A stretch of DNA of 64,000 nt from Kangiella marina (GTDB taxonomy: Bacteria; Pseudomonadota; Gammaproteobacteria; Enterobacterales; Kangiellaceae). The stretch covers positions 1,488,001 through 1,552,000 of the forward strand of contig NZ_BAABFV010000001.1 in assembly GCF_039541235.1 (NCBI RefSeq), given 5' to 3'. The notes under the pieces were generated by a model. The model had not been told where the DNA came from and made no database searches. It saw only the letters and a list, made by a program, of their open reading frames with translations. Positions 53,213 to 61,299 of the stretch are shown one piece after another (position 1 is the first letter of the stretch; each line of letters begins with the position of its first letter). Made by a program: the position numbers and the translations under genes.

Positions 53213-53770
53213 ATGAGTATTTTTACCAGTCATACCGTTGAAAGTGCGCCAGAAGAAGCAAAGAGCATACTAGAAGGGGCGCAGAAGCAATTAGGATTCC
53301 TACCCAACTTATACGCGAATTTAGCTGAAGCGCCACAAGCATTAAAAGGGTACATGCAGCTTAGTGAGTTAATGGAGAACTCAAGTTTTAGTGACGAAGA
53401 GCAGCAAGTGATTTTCCTTACTGCGAGCGTTGAAAACGGCTGCGAATTTTGTGTCGCGGCACACTCAGTCATTGCTAAAAAGATGGTTGGCGTTGCAGAA
53501 GATATTGTCAATGCCATTCGAGATCGTGATGATACCGATAGCGACAAAATAAACGCATTGATTCGATTCACTCAACGTGTGATTCAGGATCGGGGCTGGG
53601 TTGATGAACAGGCAGTGAAAACATTCATAGATAGTGGATTTACTAAGCAACAGGTACTAGAAGTTGTACTCGGTGTTGCCATGAAAACGATCAGTAATTA
53701 CACCAATCACATTACAGGAACTCAAACTAATAAAGAGTTTGAAGCTGAAGCTTGGAGTAACAAGGCTTAA
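53213..53770 (+). CDS. Carboxymuconolactone decarboxylase (AhpD-like) family protein
   Basis: A protein of about 185 aa with the AhpD-type redox motif ENGCEFCVAAHS (CxxC followed by histidine) near residue 80, the core signature of alkyl-hydroperoxidase D-like proteins. The N-terminal EEAKSILEGAQKQLGFLPNLY is also typical. It is likely a peroxidase or related redox protein. ATG 53213 is preferred to 53207 because the domain begins there. A DoxX gene follows 51 bases later. Confidence 0.88.
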   Translation: MSIFTSHTVESAPEEAKSILEGAQKQLGFLPNLYANLAEAPQALKGYMQLSELMENSSFSDEEQQVIFLTASVENGCEFCVAAHSVIAKKMVGVAEDIVNAIRDRDDTDSDKINALIRFTQRVIQDRGWVDEQAVKTFIDSGFTKQQVLEVVLGVAMKTISNYTNHITGTQTNKEFEAEAWSNKA

Positions 53771-53821
53771 TCTTTTAATCAGTAAATATTTCGCTCAAAA
53801 CCACGCAGGAGGATTAGAGTC

Positions 53822-54196
53822 ATGAAAACCAAGGTGTTAACAGTTGTATTGGCGATTATCTTTTTGGTATCAGGTGGTGCGAAATTATTGGGCCTGGAGT
53901 TTGAGCTTGAAGCATTTTCTCGCTGGGGTTACCCGTTGTGGTTTATGTATCTAACAGGTGTGATTGAGGTCGTGGGTGGTGTGGCTTTGCTGGTTCCGCG
54001 ACTGGCATCTTACGCAGCGGTTGGGTTAAGTGTGGTTATGGTTGGAGCTGTGGCAACTCACTTAATCAATAGCGAGTGGGTGATGTTAGTGATTGCGAGT
54101 GTGATTCTGGCTTTATTACTGTGGCGTTCTTATATCGGTAAAGCAGAAATCGTTAAAGTCATTCGTGCCATTACTGGCTCTTCGGCTGCAACATAA
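53822..54196 (+). CDS. DoxX-family membrane protein
   Basis: A 124 aa protein with four hydrophobic segments and the DoxX pattern (FLVSGGAKLLGLE near residue 18, then GVIEVVGGVALLVPR). DoxX-like proteins are small quinone-linked or redox-associated membrane proteins. It is probably co-transcribed with the AhpD-like gene. The 3' end overlaps the convergent cytochrome gene by 26 bases. Confidence 0.83.
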   Translation: MKTKVLTVVLAIIFLVSGGAKLLGLEFELEAFSRWGYPLWFMYLTGVIEVVGGVALLVPRLASYAAVGLSVVMVGAVATHLINSEWVMLVIASVILALLLWRSYIGKAEIVKVIRAITGSSAAT

Positions 54197-54491
54197 AGTC
54201 GAGAGCCATTTTTAGCTCTTTCTCGGTACAGTCAAAACAGCCGCCTTTCGGTGGCATGGTTTTGTAACCTTCTATCATGCTTTTCATTAGAGCGGCTTCG
54301 CCTTTATCCAGGCGAGTTTGCCATTGCTCAAGATTTCCCCGAAGCGGTGCGCCGCCGTGGCCACGCTCGTGGCAACTAAAGCATGAGCGGTAGTAAATAC
54401 TCTCACCATCGTTTTTAGGTGGTTCTTGGTTACACCCTGCTAGGAGCAGTAGCGCAGTCGTTATGAGTATTAATTTAAAGCATTGAGTCAT
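54171..54491 (-). CDS. Cytochrome c5-like lipoprotein
   Basis: A 106 aa exported cytochrome with lipobox LLLAGC (Cys19), heme-binding CFSCH near residue 38, a methionine axial-ligand candidate in YKTMPPKGGC, and CFDC making a likely disulfide pair typical of cytochrome c5. It would be tethered to the membrane and carry electrons between periplasmic and membrane complexes. It overlaps the upstream GNAT gene by 17 bases and the convergent doxX by 26. Confidence 0.87.
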   Translation of the reverse strand: MTQCFKLILITTALLLLAGCNQEPPKNDGESIYYRSCFSCHERGHGGAPLRGNLEQWQTRLDKGEAALMKSMIEGYKTMPPKGGCFDCTEKELKMALDFMLQPKSQ

Positions 54492-54960
54492 CGTCTTTTA
54501 CCATATAGAGACAATCGGGTAAGGGCATGATTTCAGGGTATTCTGCGACGTTAAACCCAAGTTTTAGGTAAAGGTTTTTGGCTCTGGCATTGGCTTTAAG
54601 TACAAATAGTGAGTAGCCATTACTGTCGAGCAATTCGTCACCAAGTTTCATCAGTTGTTCGATTAAAGCTTGGCCTATCCCTTGTCCTTGAACGTCTGGC
54701 TTAACGACTAGTCGGCCAAGGTGAGTGTGGCCCAGTCTTTGGTAGGTTTGTCCAAATGCAACGACCTGATGCGGTTCTTGACTAGTATCAATCAGTACAC
54801 GACTGTGTAATTCGTCAAGTTTAAGATCTTCGATGAAAGTGTCAGCGGTAAACGGAAAACGAAAGCCTGGCCCCGCCCAAATCTCGAAGACTTTAGGGCT
54901 TCTGACCCACTCCATCACTTCTAACAGGTGGTGTTTTTCAGGTTTAACGCATTGCATCAT
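54475..54960 (-). CDS. GNAT-family acetyltransferase
   Basis: A protein of about 161 aa with acetyl-CoA-binding motif A: LVVKPDVQGQGIGQALIEQL near residue 95, followed by ANARAKNLYLKLGF that is a GNAT-type region. Substrate not known. The ATG 54960 is chosen as the closest methionine; others at 54978 or 54957 are possible. It lies between two cytochrome genes and overlaps the following one by 17 bases, suggesting co-transcription. Confidence 0.85.
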   Translation of the reverse strand: MMQCVKPEKHHLLEVMEWVRSPKVFEIWAGPGFRFPFTADTFIEDLKLDELHSRVLIDTSQEPHQVVAFGQTYQRLGHTHLGRLVVKPDVQGQGIGQALIEQLMKLGDELLDSNGYSLFVLKANARAKNLYLKLGFNVAEYPEIMPLPDCLYMVKDDDSML

Positions 54961-54976
54961 GGCAGATTTCAGGCAC

Positions 54977-55001
54977 AAAAAAACCGATCACTTAGGATCG
55001 G
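54977..55001 (-). terminator. Terminator downstream of the second cytochrome c5 gene
   Basis: On the minus strand CCGATC and GATCGG form a stem with loop CTAAGT, followed by a run of seven T. It lies 15 bases after the stop of the cytochrome gene and would separate it from the GNAT gene. Confidence 0.85.
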
Positions 55002-55015
55002 CTTCTTAGGAATGA

Positions 55016-55450
55016 TTACTTGCTTTCTTCGAGCATGTAGTCAACAACGGCTTTAATTTCGTCGTCGGAACAGTCTGCACAAGTACCTTTCGCTGGCATG
55101 GCGTTAATACCGTTAATCGCGTTGGCATAAACGGTATCGATGCCTTTAGACATGCGCTCTTCCCAAACGGCTACATCACCCATAATTGGTGCACCAGCTA
55201 CGCCAGAAGCGTGACACGCTGTACAGTAAGTGTTGTAGATATCTGCTGGCTCACGAGGACCTGATGGGGCTGTCGTTGGTACTGTATTCGATACCTGAGG
55301 TACGTCATCACCTTCAACATATACTTTATAAACTGGCTCTAAACGGTCTTTAACGTTTGAGTCACTCAGGTGAGTCGCTGCCGCAGCGCCGGCAAATACT
55401 GCTGCTGTGAATGTTGCAGCTAAAACGAACAATGATTTAACTTTAGTCAT
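55016..55450 (-). CDS. Cytochrome c5-like protein
   Basis: A 144 aa exported cytochrome with a signal peptide ending around AGAAAA, heme motif CTACH near residue 80, axial methionine candidate in INAMPAKGTC and CADC in the C-terminal part. It shares the C-terminal pattern MPxKGxCxDC with the lipoprotein cytochrome at 54171-54491, so the two are paralogues. There is no lipobox: it should be soluble in the periplasm. It stands alone behind a terminator. Confidence 0.9.
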   Translation of the reverse strand: MTKVKSLFVLAATFTAAVFAGAAAATHLSDSNVKDRLEPVYKVYVEGDDVPQVSNTVPTTAPSGPREPADIYNTYCTACHASGVAGAPIMGDVAVWEERMSKGIDTVYANAINGINAMPAKGTCADCSDDEIKAVVDYMLEESK

Positions 55451-55683
55451 GGTCTCTCTCTATCAATACAGATCATCGGCTGATGGCTTACTAGAATACA
55501 AAATAAGCGCTGCCAAAACACCCAAAGGTGAAAATTCAGTGCGCAAATTATAACCGTAATCAAGGCACGATCAAATAGCCTGATTAAAATAACCTAAAGT
55601 TATTCTGATTATTCACTTCTGGGCATACTTTTTTAAAGTGGGATCAGGCACAATGGGCTTAAATTCAAGGCGATGGTTTCGAT

Positions 55684-56145
55684 ATGGGTTCACTTCAGCA
55701 AGATGCTTTGCATATGCTTGGCGAAGCGCTGGTCAATAACATTCCTTTCAATCGACATATTGGTCTTAAATATCAAACAGTTAGCGAAGAAGAATGTGTC
55801 ATTACCTTCGACATGAAGCCTGAATTAGTCGGTAACTATATTCAGGGCATTTTGCATGGCGGTGTTATTTCGTCAGCGATGGATATGGTGGGGGGCACCA
55901 TGGCTGCTGTTGGGATTTTACATAGCAATCCAGCGACGCACCTTGATGAATTGAAAAAGAAGATTGCCAAATTAAGTACGATTGATCTGCGTGTCGACTT
56001 TTTACGTCCGGGACGTGGAGAGCGGTTCTTTGCTAAGGCTGAGTTATTGCGTGCTGGCAAGAAAGTGGCGGTTGTTCGTACCGAGCTCGTCAACGAAAAC
56101 AATACCCTGATAGCCGTAGCAACGGGAACCTTCATGGTGGGATAA
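55684..56145 (+). CDS. Hotdog-fold thioesterase, PaaI/YigI-like
   Basis: A 153 aa hotdog-fold protein with the characteristic ILHGGVISSAMDMVGG (active HGG motif) near residue 58 and IDLRVDFLRPGRGERFFA. Such enzymes hydrolyse acyl-CoA thioesters. It is followed 52 bases later by rarD and may be co-transcribed with it. Confidence 0.9.
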   Translation: MGSLQQDALHMLGEALVNNIPFNRHIGLKYQTVSEEECVITFDMKPELVGNYIQGILHGGVISSAMDMVGGTMAAVGILHSNPATHLDELKKKIAKLSTIDLRVDFLRPGRGERFFAKAELLRAGKKVAVVRTELVNENNTLIAVATGTFMVG

Positions 56146-56197
56146 ATCGAGGGTTATTTTTTAGCCTTACATTCTTATATTTCAATGGGTTATAGTC

Positions 56198-57151
56198 ATG
56201 AAAGCTGAAAACAGTTCGGATCAGCACACGGCTGATGTGGCGCACAAAACAACGGAACCAGAACAAAGTAATAAAGCCGGTTATATCTTTGGCTTAGGTG
56301 CTTTTGTCATCTGGGGTTTGGCGCCGATTTACTTTAAAGCCGTTCAACAGGTATCAGCGCTTGAGATTTTGGCTCACCGGGTCGCTTGGTCAGTACCTGT
56401 GGTACTCCTGATCATGTTGGTGATAAAGCGCCCGTTTCCAAAAGGGGTGCTCAAAGATAAAAAAGTGATGGGCATTCTAGCCATTACGGCGGTTTTGATT
56501 TCAGGTAACTGGCTGGTATTTACTTGGGCGGTGACCCATGATCGGGTGCTTGAAACCAGTTTGGGTTACTTTATCAATCCATTGATCAGTGTGGCGCTGG
56601 GGATTTTCTTTCTCAAAGAGAAGCTGTCGATATGGAGTAAGTGGGCACTAGCTTTAGCCATCGCTGGCGTGACTTATCGTGTGATTGTGCTTGGTGGACT
56701 ACCTTGGGTGTCGTTGTTTTTAGCCTTCTCATTTGGTTTTTACGGCTTACTGCGAAAGCAGGTCAATATCGGACCACTGCAAGGCTTGTTAGTCGAAACC
56801 CTAATGGTGTTACCGATTACGGTCGGCTATATTTATTATTTATGGCACACCGGCACGGGTAGCTTCTTAAACCTGTCGCCGACGATTGACTGGTTGCTGG
56901 TCGCGGGTGGTGTTGTGACAACCGTACCATTGGCTTTATTCTCAGCGGGAGCACGAATTTTACCGCTCAACACCATCGGTTTCCTGCAGTATTTAGCGCC
57001 GAGTTTGACCTTTATTCTGGCGGTTTTTGTCTTTAAAGAGCCTTTCAATTTAGATTTGTTGGCGACCTTTGGCTTAATTTGGGCTGGCTTAGTGGTTTAC
57101 ACCATCGGCGTGGTTAAAAATTCGAATCGTCGTCGAATCGTTACTAATTAA
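56198..57151 (+). CDS. rarD: RarD EamA-family transporter
   Basis: A 317 aa membrane protein with about ten hydrophobic segments, two EamA repeats, and the RarD-specific segment GLGAFVIWGLAPIYFKAV near residue 31 with EILAHRVAWSVP. Related to chloramphenicol-sensitive RarD; substrate not known. A soluble N-terminal of about 28 residues precedes the first segment. Confidence 0.9.
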   Translation: MKAENSSDQHTADVAHKTTEPEQSNKAGYIFGLGAFVIWGLAPIYFKAVQQVSALEILAHRVAWSVPVVLLIMLVIKRPFPKGVLKDKKVMGILAITAVLISGNWLVFTWAVTHDRVLETSLGYFINPLISVALGIFFLKEKLSIWSKWALALAIAGVTYRVIVLGGLPWVSLFLAFSFGFYGLLRKQVNIGPLQGLLVETLMVLPITVGYIYYLWHTGTGSFLNLSPTIDWLLVAGGVVTTVPLALFSAGARILPLNTIGFLQYLAPSLTFILAVFVFKEPFNLDLLATFGLIWAGLVVYTIGVVKNSNRRRIVTN

Positions 57152-57161
57152 ACGGAAAAAG

Positions 57162-57186
57162 CCATGGCGTGTCTGGGACGCCATGG
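57162..57186. terminator. Hairpin after rarD
   Basis: CCATGGCGT (57162-57170) pairs with ACGCCATGG (57178-57186) around a 7-base loop; T-rich sequence follows on the minus strand (CTTTTTCC), less so on plus. Best fit is a terminator for the minus-strand DUF2165 gene. Confidence 0.7.
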
Positions 57187-57202
57187 TGTATTTTCGGTTG
57201 GA

Positions 57203-57688
57203 TTAATCGTCGCTTCTTACGATCAACCAGATAAAGACACAGCTAGCAAAGTATTGAAAAGCACCGCCTAGTGATTGTGCGCCGACAGACGTTTGCCACA
57301 TCTGAAACCAAGCGCCTCCTAAGACGCCAAAGAATCCAAACCACACGATAATGCCAATACCGGCACCAATCAGCGATAAGGATTTAGCTTGATTAAAGGT
57401 TGCGCTGTCAGACTGTCTCGCTTTAAACATAGTAAAAGCGCCAATCAGCAGTAAAATGCCTGCGGTCAGCTCCGCCAAGATGATAATAAACACGCAGATC
57501 CAGACTAGACTGCTGTTGGTAACGGCTGGAAACCAAGAGTTGGCGTAATAGGTATGCTCCGACATCCCTAGAACGTATGAAACAGCACCAAAGCAAGCGT
57601 CTAAGTTGGCCAGGTTTTGTAAGCCATAGATCAGGCAAAGCAATGATAAAAACATGACTAAAACAATTTTTAAGTAACGAATCCCCAT
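57203..57688 (-). CDS. DUF2165-family membrane protein
   Basis: A 161 aa protein with four hydrophobic helices, first at 9-25, and a pattern of DUF2165 (GLQNLANLDACFGAVSYVLGM, WFGFFGVLGGAWFQMWQ). The family is uncharacterised and widespread in proteobacteria. It appears as a single gene. Confidence 0.85.
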   Translation of the reverse strand: MGIRYLKIVLVMFLSLLCLIYGLQNLANLDACFGAVSYVLGMSEHTYYANSWFPAVTNSSLVWICVFIIILAELTAGILLLIGAFTMFKARQSDSATFNQAKSLSLIGAGIGIIVWFGFFGVLGGAWFQMWQTSVGAQSLGGAFQYFASCVFIWLIVRSDD

Positions 57689-57756
57689 ACTCCCTCCTGA
57701 GAAGTGTTTAAAAAATAGTCAGCGTTAATATAGCAGAAAGCAGTGCTTAGAGGGAA

Positions 57757-58191
57757 TTAAGGGGATGAGCGGACAGGCAGCTTTGTTGTCAGCCAAAGTT
57801 CGCTCCAGCGTTGACGTTTTTGTTGCGGTGATAAGGTTTTCGGTGAGGCAATGAGAGCCTCAGGTAAGGTGTAGGTTGACTCAAAGAGTCGGGAATTAAC
57901 GGCGCCTTTGATGATAACTTCATTCTCATCATAAAGTTGATGACTAACTGCGACCATATCGAGACAAGAGGGACATTGCCAGAAGGTAGCTTGCTCAGAT
58001 CCTTGTTTTAATGATTGAAGTGAATGTTTAGAGGTAATGACTAGCTCACCCATGGGATCAGACAAGTAAGCGATATTCCGTTCGGTACAAAAGCGACAAT
58101 CACAAGCCCTAGGCAGATATTCTTCTATTGGCTTTGGTAGTGACAGCGTCAAGTTAACGTTACCACAGCTACACTGTGCTGAGTAGTTCAT
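57757..58191 (-). CDS. GFA-family zinc-binding protein
   Basis: A protein of about 144 aa with cysteine pairs typical of glutathione-dependent formaldehyde-activating-like (CENP-V/GFA) proteins: AQCSCGNV, ACDCRFC and a later WQCPSC, giving a structural zinc site. Members act on small molecules with glutathione or bind zinc only. I take the ATG at 58191 rather than an upstream TTG (58251) because the domain begins there. Confidence 0.78.
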   Translation of the reverse strand: MNYSAQCSCGNVNLTLSLPKPIEEYLPRACDCRFCTERNIAYLSDPMGELVITSKHSLQSLKQGSEQATFWQCPSCLDMVAVSHQLYDENEVIIKGAVNSRLFESTYTLPEALIASPKTLSPQQKRQRWSELWLTTKLPVRSSP

Positions 58192-58260
58192 AAGCAGGGC
58201 TTGAGTAGGGAATGATAATTCAATATTGAATGAAGACTGTAAGACAGTCAAAAGTATCGG

Positions 58261-58309
58261 CCCCGAGGTGGTCGGCCTAGCGAGAAGGAGCAGCTAAGCC
58301 AACCTGGGG
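58261..58309. other. Imperfect palindrome between GFA gene and TonB-receptor gene
   Basis: The 12-base arms at 58270-58281 and 58293-58304 pair when G-T pairs are allowed, flanked by CCCC and GGGG. No T-run follows on the minus strand, so it may be a terminator without poly-U, or a REP-like hairpin. Single copy in the window. Confidence 0.45.
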
Positions 58310-58322
58310 TAAAATGTATCGA

Positions 58323-60695
58323 TTAAAAGGTTAAACGAAACCCTGCAGTTAGCGTTCTTGCAGGACGTGTTGTGCGATCTTTTAAGAAGGAAGCATGGTC
58401 ACGAATTTCTTCATTCGCCATGTTGTCGCCTTTTAAGAACAACAACAGATCGGCGTTATCAAAATAGAGGTTGTAACCGACGCTCATGTTGATCAGCGTA
58501 TAACCTTCGGTTGGAAGCTCTTCGTCAGCGACTTGGGTTTGGTCATCAACTTTAATGGCGGTGAAGTCGGCATTCAAATCGCCTTGCACGAACCCAATAT
58601 TACCGCCGAAACGCTTAGCTGGAGTACGTGGTAAGTAGCCGCCGTTGTCTAAAGTGGCTCGGGTGTAGTCAGCAAATAAGCCAGCTTTCCAATAGGAGTC
58701 GCCTTGGTAACCGAAGGTCCAATCAACTTCAGCTTCTAAACCGGTAAAGGTTGCGTCATCTTGAGTGAACTCAAAAATGGGGAACTCATCATGCTCCTCG
58801 TGACCACCGCTGCCTGCATCATGGTCTTCTTCGTGCTCGTGATGAGCCAAGTAGATGTAGTCAGAGACTTGGTTATGGAATAGTGATAATGAGGCGTGGA
58901 CTTCATCGGTGTGATAACGCAAACCGATATCAAGGTTATTAGCAGTCTCTTCATTTAGGTTTTCATTACCGACTTCAATGCTTAATGTCGCTAAGTGAGG
59001 TACATAATTGGTTTCATCGCGTCCCGCATTAGAATACAGTTCTTCGACTGATGGTAAGCGCTGTGCCACCGCAAAGTTAATCGGTAAAGACCAGGTATCA
59101 TTCATGTGCCAAACTGTACCCGCGGCAAAACTATAAGCCGTGTCATCACGCTGCGCGCCAACAAAGTTAGCAGTACCTGAAACATCAATTTTTTGCTGAT
59201 CGAAACGTAAACCAAGTTCGGTATGCCAGTCGCCTTTGTCGAATTCTTCTAGCCAAAAGATACCGTAGTTGTTGGTGTTCGATGCTGGAATAAATGTCTC
59301 AGCACCAACGGCCGCAAAATCGCTATCGCTGAGCTGTAAGCCGAAAGCACCTTGCCAGCCATTCCAAGATGTATGAACCGCTTCGAGGCGAAGTTCTTGC
59401 GCATCATTGGTAAAGCGCGTGCTGACTTCTCCTTCTTCAATTTCTTGGTGCTGATAATCGGTTTTGGAATAGTTAAATTTCAAATTTTGAAAGCCGCTAA
59501 AAGGATCGCTTAACTGACCTTTGAGGTTGTATCGTTTTTGCTCAAGGTCAAGGAAAACACCTTCAGCATGTTCTTCACCTTCATGCTCACCTTCTTCTTC
59601 GCCGTGCTCTTCATGACCGTGGGCATGGCCGGGTAAGCCATAAGAGCGCTCAAACTCGGTAAACGACATGCCTATATAGCCGCGATCACCAATATAAGAG
59701 ACACCAAAGCTGCCGCCCTTTGTATCGGTACGAGTGTTTTCAAGAGTGCCGCCGTAGTCTTCTGCATGCTCGGCATGCTCTTCTTCACTTTCACCCGCAT
59801 GCTCACCTTCTTCTTGAGCGCGCAAGAAAGACGACTCAGAAAAAGCTGGAATGTCATAGTCGTCACTTTTAGATTTGAAGGCATCCACATTAAAAGCAAT
59901 ATTGCCGGCAGATGCTGTTATCGTGCCAACGGTGCTGCGTTCGCCTGTGGTCGAGTCGGCTGCTCTTGCTTCAAAACCACCTTCAAGACCATTGGTTAAA
60001 TGTTGTGGGATACGGTTATCGACAACGTTAACAGCGCCACCGACAGCACCGCCACCGTACAATAATGTTGCTGGGCCTTTGAGTACTTCAACGCGCTCAG
60101 CGAGCAGTGGCTCAGCAGCGATCCAATGATCGGGACTTGAGTTGGAAGCGTCTTGGGTTGAACTGTTATTGCTGAGTACCGTGACGCGATTACCTTGTTG
60201 CCCTCGAATCACGGGGCGGCCTGCGCCTGCGCCGAAACTGGAAAGGTTAATGCCCGGCGTTTGAGCAAGTGTCTCACCAATATTGGCACCGCGATTTTTG
60301 ACTAAGTCATCGCCACTAATAATCACCGCAGGCGAAGCCATTTCTAGACTCGAATGCTCTAGAGGATTACCCGTGATGACGAGCACCTCGGCGTTATCTG
60401 GGGTTAGGCTAATACTTTTGTCATTACCATCATGGTTGACCGAGCGGTTAATATGCCCTTCATTGCCGCCTTTGATATCGAGCACATAGCGACCTTCTTC
60501 TAGCCCTTCAAAAACAAATGTGCCGTTAGCATCGGTCGTGGTTGATAAATTTTGGGCACGAAGATGAACTTCGACGCCTTCTAAGGGCTGGTTATTGTCA
60601 TCAGTGATGATGCCAGAAAGATTTTTTTCAGCGGCGAAAGCGCTTTGTGAAGCGAGTATTCCTGCGACTAAAAGACTCAGTGTTCTAAGTTTCAT
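58323..60695 (-). CDS. TonB-dependent outer-membrane receptor, ZnuD-like with His-rich loops
   Basis: A protein of about 790 aa with signal peptide, an N-terminal carboxypeptidase-like domain (SGIITDDNNQPLEGVEVHL) with a TonB-box-like VLVITG, a plug domain (ETLAQTPGINLSSFGAG) and a beta-barrel ending in F. Three loops are loaded with His, Glu and Asp: residues about 293-313, 354-377 and 615-638 (for example GHAHGHEEHGEEEGEHEGEE, cut here). Such loops occur in ZnuD-type zinc receptors, so zinc uptake is the most likely role. Start 60695 gives the signal peptide. It probably needs TonB from elsewhere. The upstream small gene may be functionally linked. Confidence 0.85.
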   Translation of the reverse strand: MKLRTLSLLVAGILASQSAFAAEKNLSGIITDDNNQPLEGVEVHLRAQNLSTTTDANGTFVFEGLEEGRYVLDIKGGNEGHINRSVNHDGNDKSISLTPDNAEVLVITGNPLEHSSLEMASPAVIISGDDLVKNRGANIGETLAQTPGINLSSFGAGAGRPVIRGQQGNRVTVLSNNSSTQDASNSSPDHWIAAEPLLAERVEVLKGPATLLYGGGAVGGAVNVVDNRIPQHLTNGLEGGFEARAADSTTGERSTVGTITASAGNIAFNVDAFKSKSDDYDIPAFSESSFLRAQEEGEHAGESEEEHAEHAEDYGGTLENTRTDTKGGSFGVSYIGDRGYIGMSFTEFERSYGLPGHAHGHEEHGEEEGEHEGEEHAEGVFLDLEQKRYNLKGQLSDPFSGFQNLKFNYSKTDYQHQEIEEGEVSTRFTNDAQELRLEAVHTSWNGWQGAFGLQLSDSDFAAVGAETFIPASNTNNYGIFWLEEFDKGDWHTELGLRFDQQKIDVSGTANFVGAQRDDTAYSFAAGTVWHMNDTWSLPINFAVAQRLPSVEELYSNAGRDETNYVPHLATLSIEVGNENLNEETANNLDIGLRYHTDEVHASLSLFHNQVSDYIYLAHHEHEEDHDAGSGGHEEHDEFPIFEFTQDDATFTGLEAEVDWTFGYQGDSYWKAGLFADYTRATLDNGGYLPRTPAKRFGGNIGFVQGDLNADFTAIKVDDQTQVADEELPTEGYTLINMSVGYNLYFDNADLLLFLKGDNMANEEIRDHASFLKDRTTRPARTLTAGFRLTF

Positions 60696-60799
60696 TGGAT
60701 AAATCCTCAATGTCTTGCATAAGCCAAAGATCAATGGCGTCTAGAGTTGTTCTCTATCAGTAAAGCCAAAGTCTTAATGTGTGTTAATACTTATAAGGG

Positions 60800-61084
60800 T
60801 TATGCGAATTGAGGTGGGGCGCGTCCGTTGAAAGGACGGATGCTGCGCACAAAAACCGTACTGTTGTTAACAGTGATGGCGTCTGCGCTAATCTCGAGTG
60901 GTTGTGGAGCGGTTATCTGATTTGGAGCGGTATGCAGTTGATTACCGGCATGATGTAAACAGAAGGTACACTCGGGAAGATCGGTTGCATCCTGGTGAAT
61001 AGGTGAAAATGCATGCGACACGCTAAGCAAAGCCATGCTTAGCAAGGCAGCTGTCATAATAATGTGACGTAACATTTTATTCAT
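60800..61084 (-). CDS. Small exported DUF2946-like protein
   Basis: A 94 aa protein with a signal peptide (HIIMTAALLSMALLSVSHA) and a conserved ECTFCLHHAG motif (CxxC followed by HH) in the mature part and a terminal NGRAPPQFA, as in DUF2946 members. These small proteins are often near metal-transport genes; a metal-binding role is plausible. It lies upstream of the TonB receptor on the same strand with a 104-base gap. No Zur box is recognised. Confidence 0.72.
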   Translation of the reverse strand: MNKMLRHIIMTAALLSMALLSVSHAFSPIHQDATDLPECTFCLHHAGNQLHTAPNQITAPQPLEISADAITVNNSTVFVRSIRPFNGRAPPQFA

Positions 61085-61299
61085 AGTGGATTCACGCAGC
61101 TCTTTATTAAGAGTTTGATGCTTAGTCCATGATGGACCAGTCTTAAGCAGTTTACCGAAAAGTTGGCATGCTTCAAGTTTGCAATGCTATTCGATAAAAA
61201 AGTAAGATGCAATCAGTACTCTGATGATATTTGTAACAGAGTTTCTCTAGCATTGATGAAAATAACTCTAACTAATTCAATCATAAGGAAAAAGTTGCT

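Noticed and set aside
61085-61299. A Zur-binding site in front of the DUF2946-like gene
   Set aside because: No sequence resembling the gammaproteobacterial palindrome is visible, so zinc control is not claimed from sequence.
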